From Actinokineospora bangkokensis (GTDB lineage Bacteria > Actinomycetota > Actinomycetes > Mycobacteriales > Pseudonocardiaceae): a DNA stretch of 64,000 nt. Of this stretch, positions 45,589 through 54,702 are shown piece after piece; positions within the stretch are counted from its first letter, which is position 1; every line of letters begins with the position of its first letter. The position numbers and the translations under genes are program-made. The stretch lies in the NCBI RefSeq assembly GCF_001940455.1, contig NZ_MKQR01000013.1, forward strand, positions 124,001-188,000, written 5' to 3'. The notes below the pieces were generated by a model. The model was given only the letters and a program-made list of their open reading frames with translations, searched no databases and was not told the DNA's origin.

Positions 45589-46266
45589 ATGAACAGCACA
45601 CCGATCGCACTGGTCACCGGCGCGAACCGCGGCATCGGCCTGGAGGTCGCCGCGCAGCTGGCCACCGACCACGCAGTCCTGCTCGCCGCCCGCGACGCGC
45701 GCAAGGCCGAGCAGGCCGCCGCCGCGCTGGCCGGGCGCGGGGTCGAGGTCACCCCGCTGGTGCTCGACGTGACCTCCCCGGGGTCGATCGCCGCCGCGGC
45801 GGCCCGGGTCGACCGGCTCGACGTCCTGGTCAACAACGCCGCCGTGCACTACGACACCTGGCAGGGCGCCGTCGACGCCGACCTGGGTGTGGTCGTCGAG
45901 GCGCTGGAGACGAACCTGCTCGGGCCGTGGCGGGTGACCCAGGCGTTCCTGCCCGCCCTGCGCCAGGGCCGCGGCCGGGTCGTCAACGTCTCCAGCGAGG
46001 CGGGGTCGGTCGCCGCCTTCAGCCCCGGCGTGCCCGCCTACCGGGTCACCAAGACCGCGCTCAACACCCTGACCAGGCTCTTCGCCGCGGAGCTCGCCGA
46101 AGACGGGGTCTCGGTGCTGGCCGCGTGCCCGGGGTGGACGGCCACGGAGATGGGCGGCGAGGGCGGGCGGCCGGTCCCCGAGGGCGCCGCGAGCGTCGTG
46201 GCCGCCGTGCGCGCGGAGGGCGGATCCGGCGGGTTCTTCCGGGACGGCGCGCCGCTGGCCTGGTGA
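45589..46266 (+). CDS. SDR-family oxidoreductase
   Basis: A 225-residue short-chain dehydrogenase with TGANRGIG (10-17), NNAAVHYD, VVNVSSEAG and active-site YRVTK. It ends GGFFRDGAPLAW, matching the end of the SDR at 12173. It is probably a carbonyl reductase controlled by the divergent LysR. Confidence 0.9.
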   Translation: MNSTPIALVTGANRGIGLEVAAQLATDHAVLLAARDARKAEQAAAALAGRGVEVTPLVLDVTSPGSIAAAAARVDRLDVLVNNAAVHYDTWQGAVDADLGVVVEALETNLLGPWRVTQAFLPALRQGRGRVVNVSSEAGSVAAFSPGVPAYRVTKTALNTLTRLFAAELAEDGVSVLAACPGWTATEMGGEGGRPVPEGAASVVAAVRAEGGSGGFFRDGAPLAW

Positions 46267-46282
46267 GCCCCATACTGGGGCC

Positions 46283-47122
46283 GTGGTGAGCGAGTACCGG
46301 TTGGGACGACCCGCCGCGCCCCTGCGCGCGCACATCTCCCACTACGGCGGCTACCGCAGCGCGGGGGAGGCCCCGCAGCTGCACCGCGGCCTGCCCTCAC
46401 CGCACCTGACGCTGATCTTCACCCTGGACGACCCGCTGCTGGTGCTCCAGCACGTCGACCAGACCACCGCCCCCACCGGCTACCTGTCGATGATCGGCGG
46501 GCTGCACACCAGCCCGGCGCTGATCACCCACGACGGGTGGCAGTCGGGGGTGCAGGTCTCGCTGCACCCGCTGGGCGCCCGGGCGCTGCTCGGGCTCCCC
46601 GCGGGGGAGCTGGCGGGCTTGGACTTCGACGCCGAGGCCCTGCTGGGCCCGCTGGTCGGCCGGGTGCGCGAGCGCCTGCTGCTCGCGGGCACCTGGGCGC
46701 AGCGCTTCGCCGTCCTCGACGAGGTGTTCCTGGCCAGGCTGGACGAGCGCACCGCCCCCGCCCCCGAGGTGCGCCACGCCTGGCGGCGCATCCTGGGGGC
46801 GGGCGGGGACCTGCCGGTGGCCACCCTCGCCGAGGAGGTGGGGTGGAGCGCGCGTCACCTGACCGGGCGGTTCACCACCGAGCTGGGCCTGTCGCCGAAG
46901 GTGGCCGCGCGGGTGGTCCGCTTCGACCGGGCGCGCCGCTCGCTGGTGCTGCGCCGGGGCACGATCGCCGAGGCCGCGGCCGCGCACGGCTACTACGACC
47001 AGTCCCACCTGGTGCGCGACTTCCGGGCGTTCGCGGGCTGCACCCCGACGACCTGGCTGGCCGAGGAGTTCCGAATCGTCCAAGCCCCGCTGGCCCAGCA
47101 GGCGGCAGGATCACCGGCATGA
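46283..47122 (+). CDS. AraC-family transcriptional regulator
   Basis: 279 residues. A DUF6597-like N-terminal sensor domain (HISHYGGYRSAGEAPQLHRGLPSPHLTLIF) is followed by a C-terminal AraC double HTH (VATLAEEVGWSARHLTGRFTTELGLSPK..ARVVRFDRAR). GTG 46283 is 16 bp after the SDR stop, and its end overlaps the VOC gene (ATGA). It probably regulates its downstream partner. Confidence 0.9.
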   Translation: MVSEYRLGRPAAPLRAHISHYGGYRSAGEAPQLHRGLPSPHLTLIFTLDDPLLVLQHVDQTTAPTGYLSMIGGLHTSPALITHDGWQSGVQVSLHPLGARALLGLPAGELAGLDFDAEALLGPLVGRVRERLLLAGTWAQRFAVLDEVFLARLDERTAPAPEVRHAWRRILGAGGDLPVATLAEEVGWSARHLTGRFTTELGLSPKVAARVVRFDRARRSLVLRRGTIAEAAAAHGYYDQSHLVRDFRAFAGCTPTTWLAEEFRIVQAPLAQQAAGSPA

Positions 47123-47547
47123 GCACAGAGGACGAGCCCGGGACCACCCCGGCACCGCAGGTCTGGCCCACCTTCACCGCGAAGGACGCCGACGCGCTGA
47201 TCCGCTTCCTGGTCGACCAGGTCGGCTTCGAGGAGACCGCCGCCTACCGCGGCGACGACGGGGTGGTGCACCACGCCGAGCTGGTGTGGCCCGAGGGCGG
47301 TGGGGTGATGTTCGGCCAGGAGCGGCCGGGCGCCAGTCACGTCACCCCGGCGGGGTCGTTCAGCGCCTACGTCGTGACCGCCACCCCCGACGCCCTGCAC
47401 GACAAGCTCGCCGCGGCGGGCGCGGACATCGTGACGGCGCCCTTCGACACCGACTACGGCTCGCGCGACTTCGCGCTGCGCGACCCCGAGGGCAACCACT
47501 GGTACTTCGGCACCTACCCCGGCGCCCCGCGGCGCGGCCACGGCTGA
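47119..47547 (+). CDS. VOC/glyoxalase-bleomycin-resistance family protein
   Basis: 142 residues with the beta-alpha-beta-beta-beta VOC pattern: VWPTFTAKDADALIRFLVDQVGFEE, then VHHAELVWPEGGGVMFG, and the final ALRDPEGNHWYFGTYPG. It resembles AraC-linked VOC proteins often annotated as glyoxalases. Metal ligands are only partly evident (His and Glu of the first and last strands). It is coupled to the AraC gene. Confidence 0.9.
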   Translation: MSTEDEPGTTPAPQVWPTFTAKDADALIRFLVDQVGFEETAAYRGDDGVVHHAELVWPEGGGVMFGQERPGASHVTPAGSFSAYVVTATPDALHDKLAAAGADIVTAPFDTDYGSRDFALRDPEGNHWYFGTYPGAPRRGHG

Positions 47548-47553
47548 CCCGGG

Positions 47554-49851
47554 TCAGAACGCGAACTGCTGCCCGTCCGGGGTCCGCGCGGGTGGGGCCT
47601 CGGACGGGCCGATGGCCGACAACCGGTGGGTCAGCAGGGTGTTGCGCCTGCGCGGGCGGTTGTCGATGGCGCGGAACAGCGCGCCCCGGTGGCCGACGAC
47701 CACCACGAGCTTCTTCGCGCGGGTGATCGCGGTGTAGAGCAGGTTGCGCTGCAACAGCGGGTGCGGGGTGTCGTTGGTCAGGGGGATGACCACGTACGGG
47801 TACTCGCTGCCCTGCGAGCGGTGCACGGTGATCGCGTAGGCGTGGGCCAGGGTCTCCAGCTCGTCGAAGTCGTAGGTGACCACCTGCCCGTCGTCGAGGG
47901 CCACCTCCAGCCGCTGTTCGTCCTTGTCCACGGCGGTGATCGTCCCGGTGGCGCCGTTGAACACCCCGAACTCGCCCTTGGTGGGGTCGTTGCGCGTGGG
48001 CATCACCTTGTCCCCCACGCGGAACGGCCGGTCGTCGAACCAGTGCTCGTCGGTGCCGTCGCCGTCGCGCGGCGGGTTGCGCCGCTCCTGGGCGAGCCTG
48101 CTCAGCGCGGTGGCCCCGGTGGCGCGGGCCTTGCCGGGGCAGAGGATCTGCACCTGCGCGGGCGGGCAGTCCTGCTTGGCGGGCAGCCTGCGGGTGGCGA
48201 TGTCGACGACCAGCTCCGCGACGTCGGGCACCGGGTCCTGGTCGAGGTCGTGGAACCAGAACTGCGGGCCGTTGACCGGCGGCCTGCCCGCCACGACCCG
48301 GTTGGCGTTGTGCACGATGCCGCTGTCCGCCGCCTGCCGGTACACCGTGTCCAACCGGGTGGAGGGCACGTCCGCGACCGAGAGCAGGTCGTGCAGCACC
48401 GCGCCGGGCCCGACGCTGGGCAGCTGGTCGACGTCGCCCACGAGCAGCAGGTGGCTGCCGTCGGGGATGGCGCGCAGCAGCCGGTCCGCGATGAGCACGT
48501 CCAGCATGGACGCCTCGTCGACCACCACCAGGTCCGAGGACAACCCGTCGTCGGGGTCGAACAGGCCGCCGTCGTCGACCGGGTTGTCCCTGCGGTGCAC
48601 CAACCGGTGCACGGTGGTGGCGCGCAGCCCGGTCAGCTCGGACAGCCGCTTGGCCGCGCGCCCGGTCGGCGCCGCCAGCGCGACGGTGGCCCCGCGCGCC
48701 CTGGCCCGGCGCACCAGCGCGGCGACGGTGTGGCTCTTGCCGCTGCCCGGGCCGCCGGTGAGGATCGACAGGGTCTCGGTCAGCGCCATCTCCACGGCGG
48801 CGAGCTGGCGCTCCCCCAGCGGCGGGTCCTCCGCGGGCGCGGCGCCCGCCCTGGTCGGCAGCTGCGAGGGGGCGGCCATCAACCGGCGCACGTTCTCCGC
48901 CACCGCCACCTCCCTGCGGTGCAGCCAGGAGGGGAAGACCAGGTCGTCCTCGAACAGCGCCGGGGTGCGCTCCAGCACCACCGACCCCATCTCGCGCAGC
49001 TCCTCCAGCGCGTCCTCGACCAACTGCCCGTCCTGGCGCACCAGCTGGGTGGCGGAGGTGAGCAGGGCGGAGCGGGGCAGGAAGCAGTGCCCGCCGCCCC
49101 CGCGCGCCTCGTCGAGCACGTGCAGCAGCGCGGCGCGCACCCTGGCCCCGCTGCGCTCGGGGATGCCCACCGCCAGCGCGATCTTGTCCGCGATGTGGAA
49201 GCCGATGCCGTGCACGCGCTCGATCAGCTGGTAGGGGTGCTGCTCGACGATCTGCTGGGCCTCGGCGCCCAGGTGCCGGTGGATGCGCACGGCCAGGCCG
49301 GGGGTCACCCCGACGCCCTGCAGGAAGACCATCACCTCGCGGATGGCGCGCTGCTCGGCCCAGCCCTCGACGATCGTCGCCAACCGCTTGCGGCCGATCA
49401 GCGGCACCTGGAGCAGCAGGTCGGGGGTGGTGTCGACGACGGTGAGGGTGTCCGCGCCGAACCGGTCCACGATGGCCTGCGCGATGGTCGGGCCGATGCC
49501 CTTGATCAGGCCCGAGCCCAGGTAGGCGCGGATGGCGCGGACCGTGGCGGGCAGCACCCGCTCGCAGGTCAGCGCCCGCACGGTGTCGGTGTGCCGCCCG
49601 CTGGTGGGGCGCCGACCGCTCACCCGCAGCGTCTCGCCGGGGCGCAGGCCGGTGAGGACGGTGCCCGCGACGGTCACCGGGGCGCCGGTCTCCCCGGTGG
49701 CCAGCACCGCCACCGTGTGCCCGTCGGAGCCGACGTGGATCACCCGGTCGACCACGCCCTCGACCTCGACCAGCCCGTCCGCGCCACCGGGCCCCCGCTC
49801 GGGGGTCCCGGCCTCGTCGTGCTCGCCCGGGGCCCGCGTGCCGTCCGCCAC
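47554..49851 (-). CDS. recD2: ATP-dependent RecD2-like DNA helicase
   Basis: A 765-residue SF1B 5'-3' helicase. N-terminal OB-like domain, then HhH repeats (GSGLIKGIGPTIAQAIV and IHRHLGAEAQ). The motor has Walker A GGPGSGKS, motif II VVVDEASM, motif III LLVGDVDQLPSVG and a C-terminal UvrD-like ITVHRSQGSEYPYVV. RecD2 works without RecBC and unwinds single-strand-overhang DNA. GTG 49851 has GGGAGGT seven bases ahead. It is divergent from the helicase at 49932. Confidence 0.92.
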   Translation of the reverse strand: MADGTRAPGEHDEAGTPERGPGGADGLVEVEGVVDRVIHVGSDGHTVAVLATGETGAPVTVAGTVLTGLRPGETLRVSGRRPTSGRHTDTVRALTCERVLPATVRAIRAYLGSGLIKGIGPTIAQAIVDRFGADTLTVVDTTPDLLLQVPLIGRKRLATIVEGWAEQRAIREVMVFLQGVGVTPGLAVRIHRHLGAEAQQIVEQHPYQLIERVHGIGFHIADKIALAVGIPERSGARVRAALLHVLDEARGGGGHCFLPRSALLTSATQLVRQDGQLVEDALEELREMGSVVLERTPALFEDDLVFPSWLHRREVAVAENVRRLMAAPSQLPTRAGAAPAEDPPLGERQLAAVEMALTETLSILTGGPGSGKSHTVAALVRRARARGATVALAAPTGRAAKRLSELTGLRATTVHRLVHRRDNPVDDGGLFDPDDGLSSDLVVVDEASMLDVLIADRLLRAIPDGSHLLLVGDVDQLPSVGPGAVLHDLLSVADVPSTRLDTVYRQAADSGIVHNANRVVAGRPPVNGPQFWFHDLDQDPVPDVAELVVDIATRRLPAKQDCPPAQVQILCPGKARATGATALSRLAQERRNPPRDGDGTDEHWFDDRPFRVGDKVMPTRNDPTKGEFGVFNGATGTITAVDKDEQRLEVALDDGQVVTYDFDELETLAHAYAITVHRSQGSEYPYVVIPLTNDTPHPLLQRNLLYTAITRAKKLVVVVGHRGALFRAIDNRPRRRNTLLTHRLSAIGPSEAPPARTPDGQQFAF

Positions 49852-49931
49852 CGCGCACCTCCCGCCGCACCGCTGTTGATCACGTAGGGTAGTCCGGTGC
49901 GGCGGATGACGGTGGCAGGCGGGCGCGACCG

Positions 49932-52670
49932 GTGGCCAGGCTGACCCCACCCGCCGCGGCGGCGACCCCGGCCCGGCGCTCGGGGCAGGGCCCGGTGCGG
50001 GCGGTGCCGGTGGCCCGCCCGCCCGAGCCGCGGTCGCTGCACTGGTGCAAGACCACCGACCCCGACCTGCGGCTGCCGGAGCTGCCCGCGGGCACCGACG
50101 CCCGCGTCCTGCTCCCCGACGGCGACGCCTTCGACGACCTGCGCGCCCGGCTCACCGAGTCCGGGGTGGCCCACCGCTCGGTGCGGCACTGGATCGAGGA
50201 CGAGGTCATCACCACCGTCGGCGTCGACGCCCTCACCGTCACCACGGCCCTGACCTCGAAGAACCGCCGGGACTGGGGTGGGCCCACCGCCGACGGGCGC
50301 GCCCTCGACGCCCGGGACGCCTTCGCGGCGGTCTGGGACGCCCACGGGCCGGTCGAGCAGGTCGACAGCGTCCCCGCCGCCGACCTGGTGCCCGCCGAGT
50401 GGCTGGACCACCTGCCGTTCCCGGTGCTCAACCCGGCCCAGGCGCACGCCGCGCCCGCGGTGCTCGGCTCCACCGGGCACCTGGTGATCACCGCGCCGAC
50501 CGGGGCGGGCAAGACCGTGGTGGGCATGCTGGCGGTGCTCAAGGCCATCCTGGGCGAGGGGCGCAAGGCCGCCTGGCTGGTGCCGCAGCGGTCGCTGACC
50601 GACGAGCTGGACCGGGAGCTGGCGAGCTGGCGCGGGCGCGGCCTGCGGGTGGAGCGGCTCTCCGGTGAGCACCTGACCGACGCCGAGCGGGTGCGCGCGG
50701 CCGACCTGTGGGTGGCCACCACGGAGAAGTTCGAGGCCATCTGCCGGGCCAGCTCGCTGCAGGCGGCGCTGGCCGAGGTCGGCTGCCTGGTCGTCGACGA
50801 GGTCCACCTGCTCGGCGCGCCCGAGCGCGGCCCGCTGCTGGAGGCGCTGCTGGCCAGGGTGCGCGGCGCGGGCTCCCCGGTGCGGATCGTGGGGCTGTCG
50901 GCGACGGTGTCCAACGCCGAGGAGATCGCCTCCTGGCTGGGCGGGGAGCTGGTGGCGACCACGTGGCGCCCCACCACGCTGACCTGGCAGCTGCCGCAGA
51001 TCCCGGCCACCTCCGACCGCACCACCGACTCCCAGATGCGCACCAGGGTCGCCGTCGACCTCACCCGGCAGGTGACCGCCGACGGCGGCAGCGTCCTGGT
51101 CTTCTGCGGCACCAAGCCCAACGTGCGCACCACGGCCCTGGCCATCGCGGCCTCCCGCGGCGCGCCGACCGCAGGCGTGCACATCGACGACACCGACCGG
51201 CTGCACCGGGTGTGCGCGTCGGTGGGCGTGGGGCTGCACTACAAGGACTGGGACCACAAGCGCGAGGCCGAGGAGCGCTTCCGCGCCCGCGACTGGGACG
51301 TCCTCGTCGCCACCACGACCGTCGCCGCCGGGGTCAACCTGCCCGCGCGGGCGGTGGTCGTGCGCGACACCCGGGTCGGCCTCGACGACGTGGACGTGGC
51401 CACGGTGCTGCAGATGTTCGGCCGCGCCGGGCGGGTCGGCGCGGGCGAGCGCGCCGGGTGGGCCTACCTGGTGACCTCCGAGCTGGAGCGGGCGAACTGG
51501 CAGGCCGCGCTGGTCGACGGCTACGCGGTGCACTCGCAGATCCACGAGAGCCTGCCCGACCACGTCCTCGCCGAGGTGGTGCAGGGCCGGGTGACCACCG
51601 TGGCCGAGGCCGAGGCGTGGTGGCTGCGCACGCTGTGCCACCACCAGGGCGACCAGGACACCGAACCGGTCGTGTCCGCGGTGCTGTTCCTGGTGGAGAA
51701 CGGCTACCTGTCGGTCGCGGAGCAGAAGGTGGTCGCCACCGAACTGGGCCTGTTGACCGCCCGGCTGATGGTGGGCACCCAGGTCGGGGCCGCCCTGCGC
51801 GCCGCCCTGGCCAAGGTGGACCCCCCGCACGACCCGGACGTCGCGGAGGACGTGCTGATCGCCCTGGTGGCGCTGCTGGTCCCGGAGCTGGCGCACGCCC
51901 CGGTCGCGGAGCCGCTGCGCCCCGCGGTCGCCACGATCGTCAAGGCGGGCGGGCGGCGCGACCTGCTGCGCCCGAGCACGGCCGTCTCCGGCCTCGGGTC
52001 GTCGGTGACCTGCGCCCCCGGCGACCTGGCGAAGGCGGCGCTGCTGCTGGTCGCGCACTCCCCGCAGCTGTTCGCCCGCGGCGGCAGGGTGGTGGCCGGG
52101 CTGCCGCAGTCGACGCTGTTCCCGGTGCTGGACCAGGCACCGCGCTACCTGGCGTGGTTGGCGGCGCAGGGCTACACCCGCACCGCGCACCCGTGGGTGG
52201 CCGTCGTCGCGGGCGACCTGGCCCGCCGGGTGCGCTGGCGCAGGCTGGGCCCGGGGCGCGGCGCGGGGCGGCTGCTGTGGATGTGCGAGCAGATGGCCCC
52301 GGCCCCGCACACCGACGAGGACGTGCCCCGGCTCTGGCAGGCCGCCCGCTCCCGCGGGGTGGCCGCGCCGGACTGGCCGCACACCACGCCGCCGCGCGGC
52401 TGCCGCCTCGACCAAGGCGAGTACCTGGCCCTGCTGCGCGACCGGTGCACCGGCGCCGAGCTGACGCCCACGTCGGTGACCGGGCTGACCGCCGGGGTGC
52501 TGGTGGCGTGGAAGGGCGAGGAGACCGCGGGCACGGCGGTGGTCGACAGCGCCGAGGTCGACCTGCCCTCGGCCGTCGACGCCGCGGTCTTCACCCGGCG
52601 CGGCGACCACAAGGCCACCGGCGCCCTGGCCGCCTACCAGGCCATCGACGAACGTGTCGGAAATAGTTGA
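49932..52670 (+). CDS. DEAD/DEAH-box helicase, Ski2/Hel308-like
   Basis: 912 residues. Motifs: APTGAGKT (Walker A), VVDEVHLL (DEVH), LSATVSNAEEIASWLGG (III) and QMFGRAGRVG (VI). An unusual N-terminal 160 residues precede the motor. The C-terminal 350 residues lack an assigned domain. Such SF2 helicases act on DNA repair intermediates or RNA. The gene is divergent from recD2 across 80 bp. The GTG at 49932 is the only good start; its site is weak. Confidence 0.85.
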   Translation: MARLTPPAAAATPARRSGQGPVRAVPVARPPEPRSLHWCKTTDPDLRLPELPAGTDARVLLPDGDAFDDLRARLTESGVAHRSVRHWIEDEVITTVGVDALTVTTALTSKNRRDWGGPTADGRALDARDAFAAVWDAHGPVEQVDSVPAADLVPAEWLDHLPFPVLNPAQAHAAPAVLGSTGHLVITAPTGAGKTVVGMLAVLKAILGEGRKAAWLVPQRSLTDELDRELASWRGRGLRVERLSGEHLTDAERVRAADLWVATTEKFEAICRASSLQAALAEVGCLVVDEVHLLGAPERGPLLEALLARVRGAGSPVRIVGLSATVSNAEEIASWLGGELVATTWRPTTLTWQLPQIPATSDRTTDSQMRTRVAVDLTRQVTADGGSVLVFCGTKPNVRTTALAIAASRGAPTAGVHIDDTDRLHRVCASVGVGLHYKDWDHKREAEERFRARDWDVLVATTTVAAGVNLPARAVVVRDTRVGLDDVDVATVLQMFGRAGRVGAGERAGWAYLVTSELERANWQAALVDGYAVHSQIHESLPDHVLAEVVQGRVTTVAEAEAWWLRTLCHHQGDQDTEPVVSAVLFLVENGYLSVAEQKVVATELGLLTARLMVGTQVGAALRAALAKVDPPHDPDVAEDVLIALVALLVPELAHAPVAEPLRPAVATIVKAGGRRDLLRPSTAVSGLGSSVTCAPGDLAKAALLLVAHSPQLFARGGRVVAGLPQSTLFPVLDQAPRYLAWLAAQGYTRTAHPWVAVVAGDLARRVRWRRLGPGRGAGRLLWMCEQMAPAPHTDEDVPRLWQAARSRGVAAPDWPHTTPPRGCRLDQGEYLALLRDRCTGAELTPTSVTGLTAGVLVAWKGEETAGTAVVDSAEVDLPSAVDAAVFTRRGDHKATGALAAYQAIDERVGNS

Positions 52671-52674
52671 CACG
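52653..52674. promoter_or_regulatory. Inverted repeat before the ArsR-SRPBCC gene
   Basis: CGTGTC (52653-52658) and GACACG (52669-52674) face each other across an AT-rich decamer (GGAAATAGTT), overlapping the helicase stop. Position (about 20 bp before the gene) and symmetry fit an ArsR operator. Confidence 0.45.
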
Positions 52675-52694
52675 TCGACGCCGGTCGACCTACC

Positions 52695-53417
52695 GTGGTG
52701 GCCGTGCCGGTGCCCCAGCCCGACGAGGTGTTCCTGGCCCTGTCCAACCCGGTCCGCCGCAAGCTCCTGGAAGTCCTCGCTGAGGGCCCCCGGAGCGCGG
52801 GCGACCTGGCGGGGCTGTTCGACCTGAGCCGCCCCGCCGTCGCCGAGCACCTGCGCGTGCTCCGCGCGGCGGGCCTGGTGCGCGACGAACCCTCGGGCAG
52901 GCACCGCCACTACCACCTGACCGCCGAGCCGCTGTCCGCGGTGGACACCTGGCTCCGCCCCTTCGAGCAGTTCTGGCGCGCGCGCCTGCGCTCGCTGGCC
53001 GACGCCGCCGAGGAGATCGCGTTGTCCGGAAGCATCGACCTGGACCAGTTCGTCGCCGCACCCCCGCACGTCGTGTGGACCCTGCTGACCGACCCGGGGC
53101 ACCACGCCCGCTGGTGGGCCCCCGGCGACATCTCCGCCGAGGTGGGCCACCGCTTCCACCTCGCCATGCCCGGTTTCGGCGAGGTGCCGTGCGTCGTCCT
53201 GGAGTCCGAACAGGACAAGCGCTTGTCCTACTCGTTCAACGGGAACTGGACGATCACCTGGACCCTGACCCCGGTGGCGGGCGGCACCACCCTCCACCTG
53301 ACCCACTCCGGCTTCGACCTCGACGACCACCGCCAGCGCGACGCCCACGACCGAATGTCCCCCGGCTGGCGCGACACCGTCCTCCCCCGCCTCGCGGCCG
53401 TCGCCGAATCCCTCTGA
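52695..53417 (+). CDS. ArsR-type HTH fused to SRPBCC domain
   Basis: 240 residues. An N-terminal ArsR winged helix (SNPVRRKLLEVLAEGPRSAGDLAGLFDLSRPAVAEHLRVL, about 15-85) has no metal-binding cysteines. A C-terminal SRPBCC/AHSA1-type ligand domain (APPHVVWTLLTDPGHHARWWAPG) follows. Such fusions may sense a hydrophobic ligand and repress their own promoter. The GTG at 52695 or 52704 is possible. It stands alone, facing an AKR gene. Confidence 0.88.
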   Translation: MVAVPVPQPDEVFLALSNPVRRKLLEVLAEGPRSAGDLAGLFDLSRPAVAEHLRVLRAAGLVRDEPSGRHRHYHLTAEPLSAVDTWLRPFEQFWRARLRSLADAAEEIALSGSIDLDQFVAAPPHVVWTLLTDPGHHARWWAPGDISAEVGHRFHLAMPGFGEVPCVVLESEQDKRLSYSFNGNWTITWTLTPVAGGTTLHLTHSGFDLDDHRQRDAHDRMSPGWRDTVLPRLAAVAESL

Positions 53418-53524
53418 CAGGTCAGCGGGCCCGGGAGGTCAGCGGAGCGGTCCCGCGATCCACCTCGTCGGACAGCTCGCGTTCACTGTGTCCATAGTGT
53501 CCTTTCACTGGTCGGGGTCGGCGG

Positions 53525-54571
53525 TCAGGCGACCGGGATGACCGGGGCGCGGAAGTCGCCGCCGCCGTGGAGCGTGGCGCTCTCCGCGGTGAAGAAGTCG
53601 TGCGGCTGGCCCAGGGGTACCGCACTGGCCTTGTCCAGGGTGGCGAGCTGTTCGGCGGACAGGTGCACGTCGAGGGCGCCGAGGTAGCTCTCCAGGTGGT
53701 CCTCGGTGCGCGGGCCGATGATCGGGACGAGCGCGGTGGTCGAGCGCTCGGCCTTGGCCAGCAGCCAGGCGACGGCGACCTGGGCGGGAGCGGCGCCGAG
53801 CTCGTCGGCCACGGCCAGCACCACGTCGACCGCGGCGGTCTTGCGCTGGTCGTCCTCGGTGTGGATGACCCGGCCCCAGGCGGAGAGCCTGCCCTCCCCC
53901 GAGCTGCGGTACTTGCCGGTGAGCAGGCCGCCGCCGAGCGGGGACCACAGGGCCGCGCCCAGGCCCAGGGCCTCGGCCATGGGCAGCACCTCGCGATCGG
54001 CGGTGCGCTCGACGAGGCTGTACTCGAACTGGACGGCGGCCAGGGGCAGCTGCCCGCGCGCCTCCGCCAGCGCGACGCCGCGGGCGGTGCGCCAGGCGGG
54101 GAAGTTGGAGAGCCCGGCGTGCAGGACCTTGCCCGCCCTGGCCAGGTCGTCGAGGCCGCGCAGGACCTCCTCCATCGGCGTCAGCCCGTCCGGGGCGTGC
54201 ACCCACAGCAGGTCGACGCGGTCGGTGCGCAACCTGCGCAGGCTGTTCTCCACCGCGCGCACCATGTGCTGCCTGCTGTTCCCGGCGGTGAGCGGGTGCG
54301 ACTCGCCCTGCCCCAGGCTGAACTTGGTGGCCAGGGTGAACCGCTCGCGCCTGCCGTCGAGCAGCTCGCCCAGGATCTCCTCGGACTCGCCCACCTGGTA
54401 GCCGTCGGCGGTGTCGAGGAAGGTCCCGCCCGCGTCGGCGAAGCGGTCCAGGACCCTGGCCGCCACCTCCGGCGTGCTGCCGTGACCCCACCGGGTGCCG
54501 AACGTGCCCGTGCCCAGCGCCAGCGCGGACACCCGCAGCCCGCTGGTCCTGCCGAAGGTCGTGTGCCGCAT
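53525..54571 (-). CDS. Aldo/keto reductase
   Basis: A 348-residue (alpha/beta)8-barrel NADPH reductase. It has the catalytic Tyr in FLDTADGYQVGESEEILG, Lys in LATKFSLG, SNFPAW and a C-terminal cofactor loop PIIGPRTEDHLESYLGALD. ATG 54571 has GGAGGGG upstream. It is divergent from a TetR gene with two operator copies between. The substrate is not clear. Confidence 0.91.
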   Translation of the reverse strand: MRHTTFGRTSGLRVSALALGTGTFGTRWGHGSTPEVAARVLDRFADAGGTFLDTADGYQVGESEEILGELLDGRRERFTLATKFSLGQGESHPLTAGNSRQHMVRAVENSLRRLRTDRVDLLWVHAPDGLTPMEEVLRGLDDLARAGKVLHAGLSNFPAWRTARGVALAEARGQLPLAAVQFEYSLVERTADREVLPMAEALGLGAALWSPLGGGLLTGKYRSSGEGRLSAWGRVIHTEDDQRKTAAVDVVLAVADELGAAPAQVAVAWLLAKAERSTTALVPIIGPRTEDHLESYLGALDVHLSAEQLATLDKASAVPLGQPHDFFTAESATLHGGGDFRAPVIPVA

Positions 54572-54628
54572 CGACCTCTCCCCCTCCTGTGGTCGACCCG
54601 TGCCGGGTCGCGCGTCCGACCGCTCGAA

Positions 54629-54693
54629 GTAAAGCGATCGCTGTACATCACAAGCTAGCGAAGGGAACCGGCGAAGTAAAGCGATCGATGTAC
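54629..54693. promoter_or_regulatory. Two near-palindromic operators between AKR and TetR
   Basis: GTAAAGCGATCGCTGTAC (54629-54646) and GTAAAGCGATCGATGTAC (54676-54693) are near-palindromes, 47 bp apart, each embedded in a longer direct repeat beginning CGAAGTAAAGCGATCG. They lie in the divergent AKR/TetR region; the second crosses an upstream ATG, arguing for the TetR start at 54703. Confidence 0.72.
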
Positions 54694-54702
54694 CATCGGG
54701 GC

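Noticed and set aside
49740-53348. A 1,202-codon minus-strand open frame across the helicase
   Set aside because: The plus strand has all helicase motifs; the opposite frame is His/Gln/Arg-rich noise.
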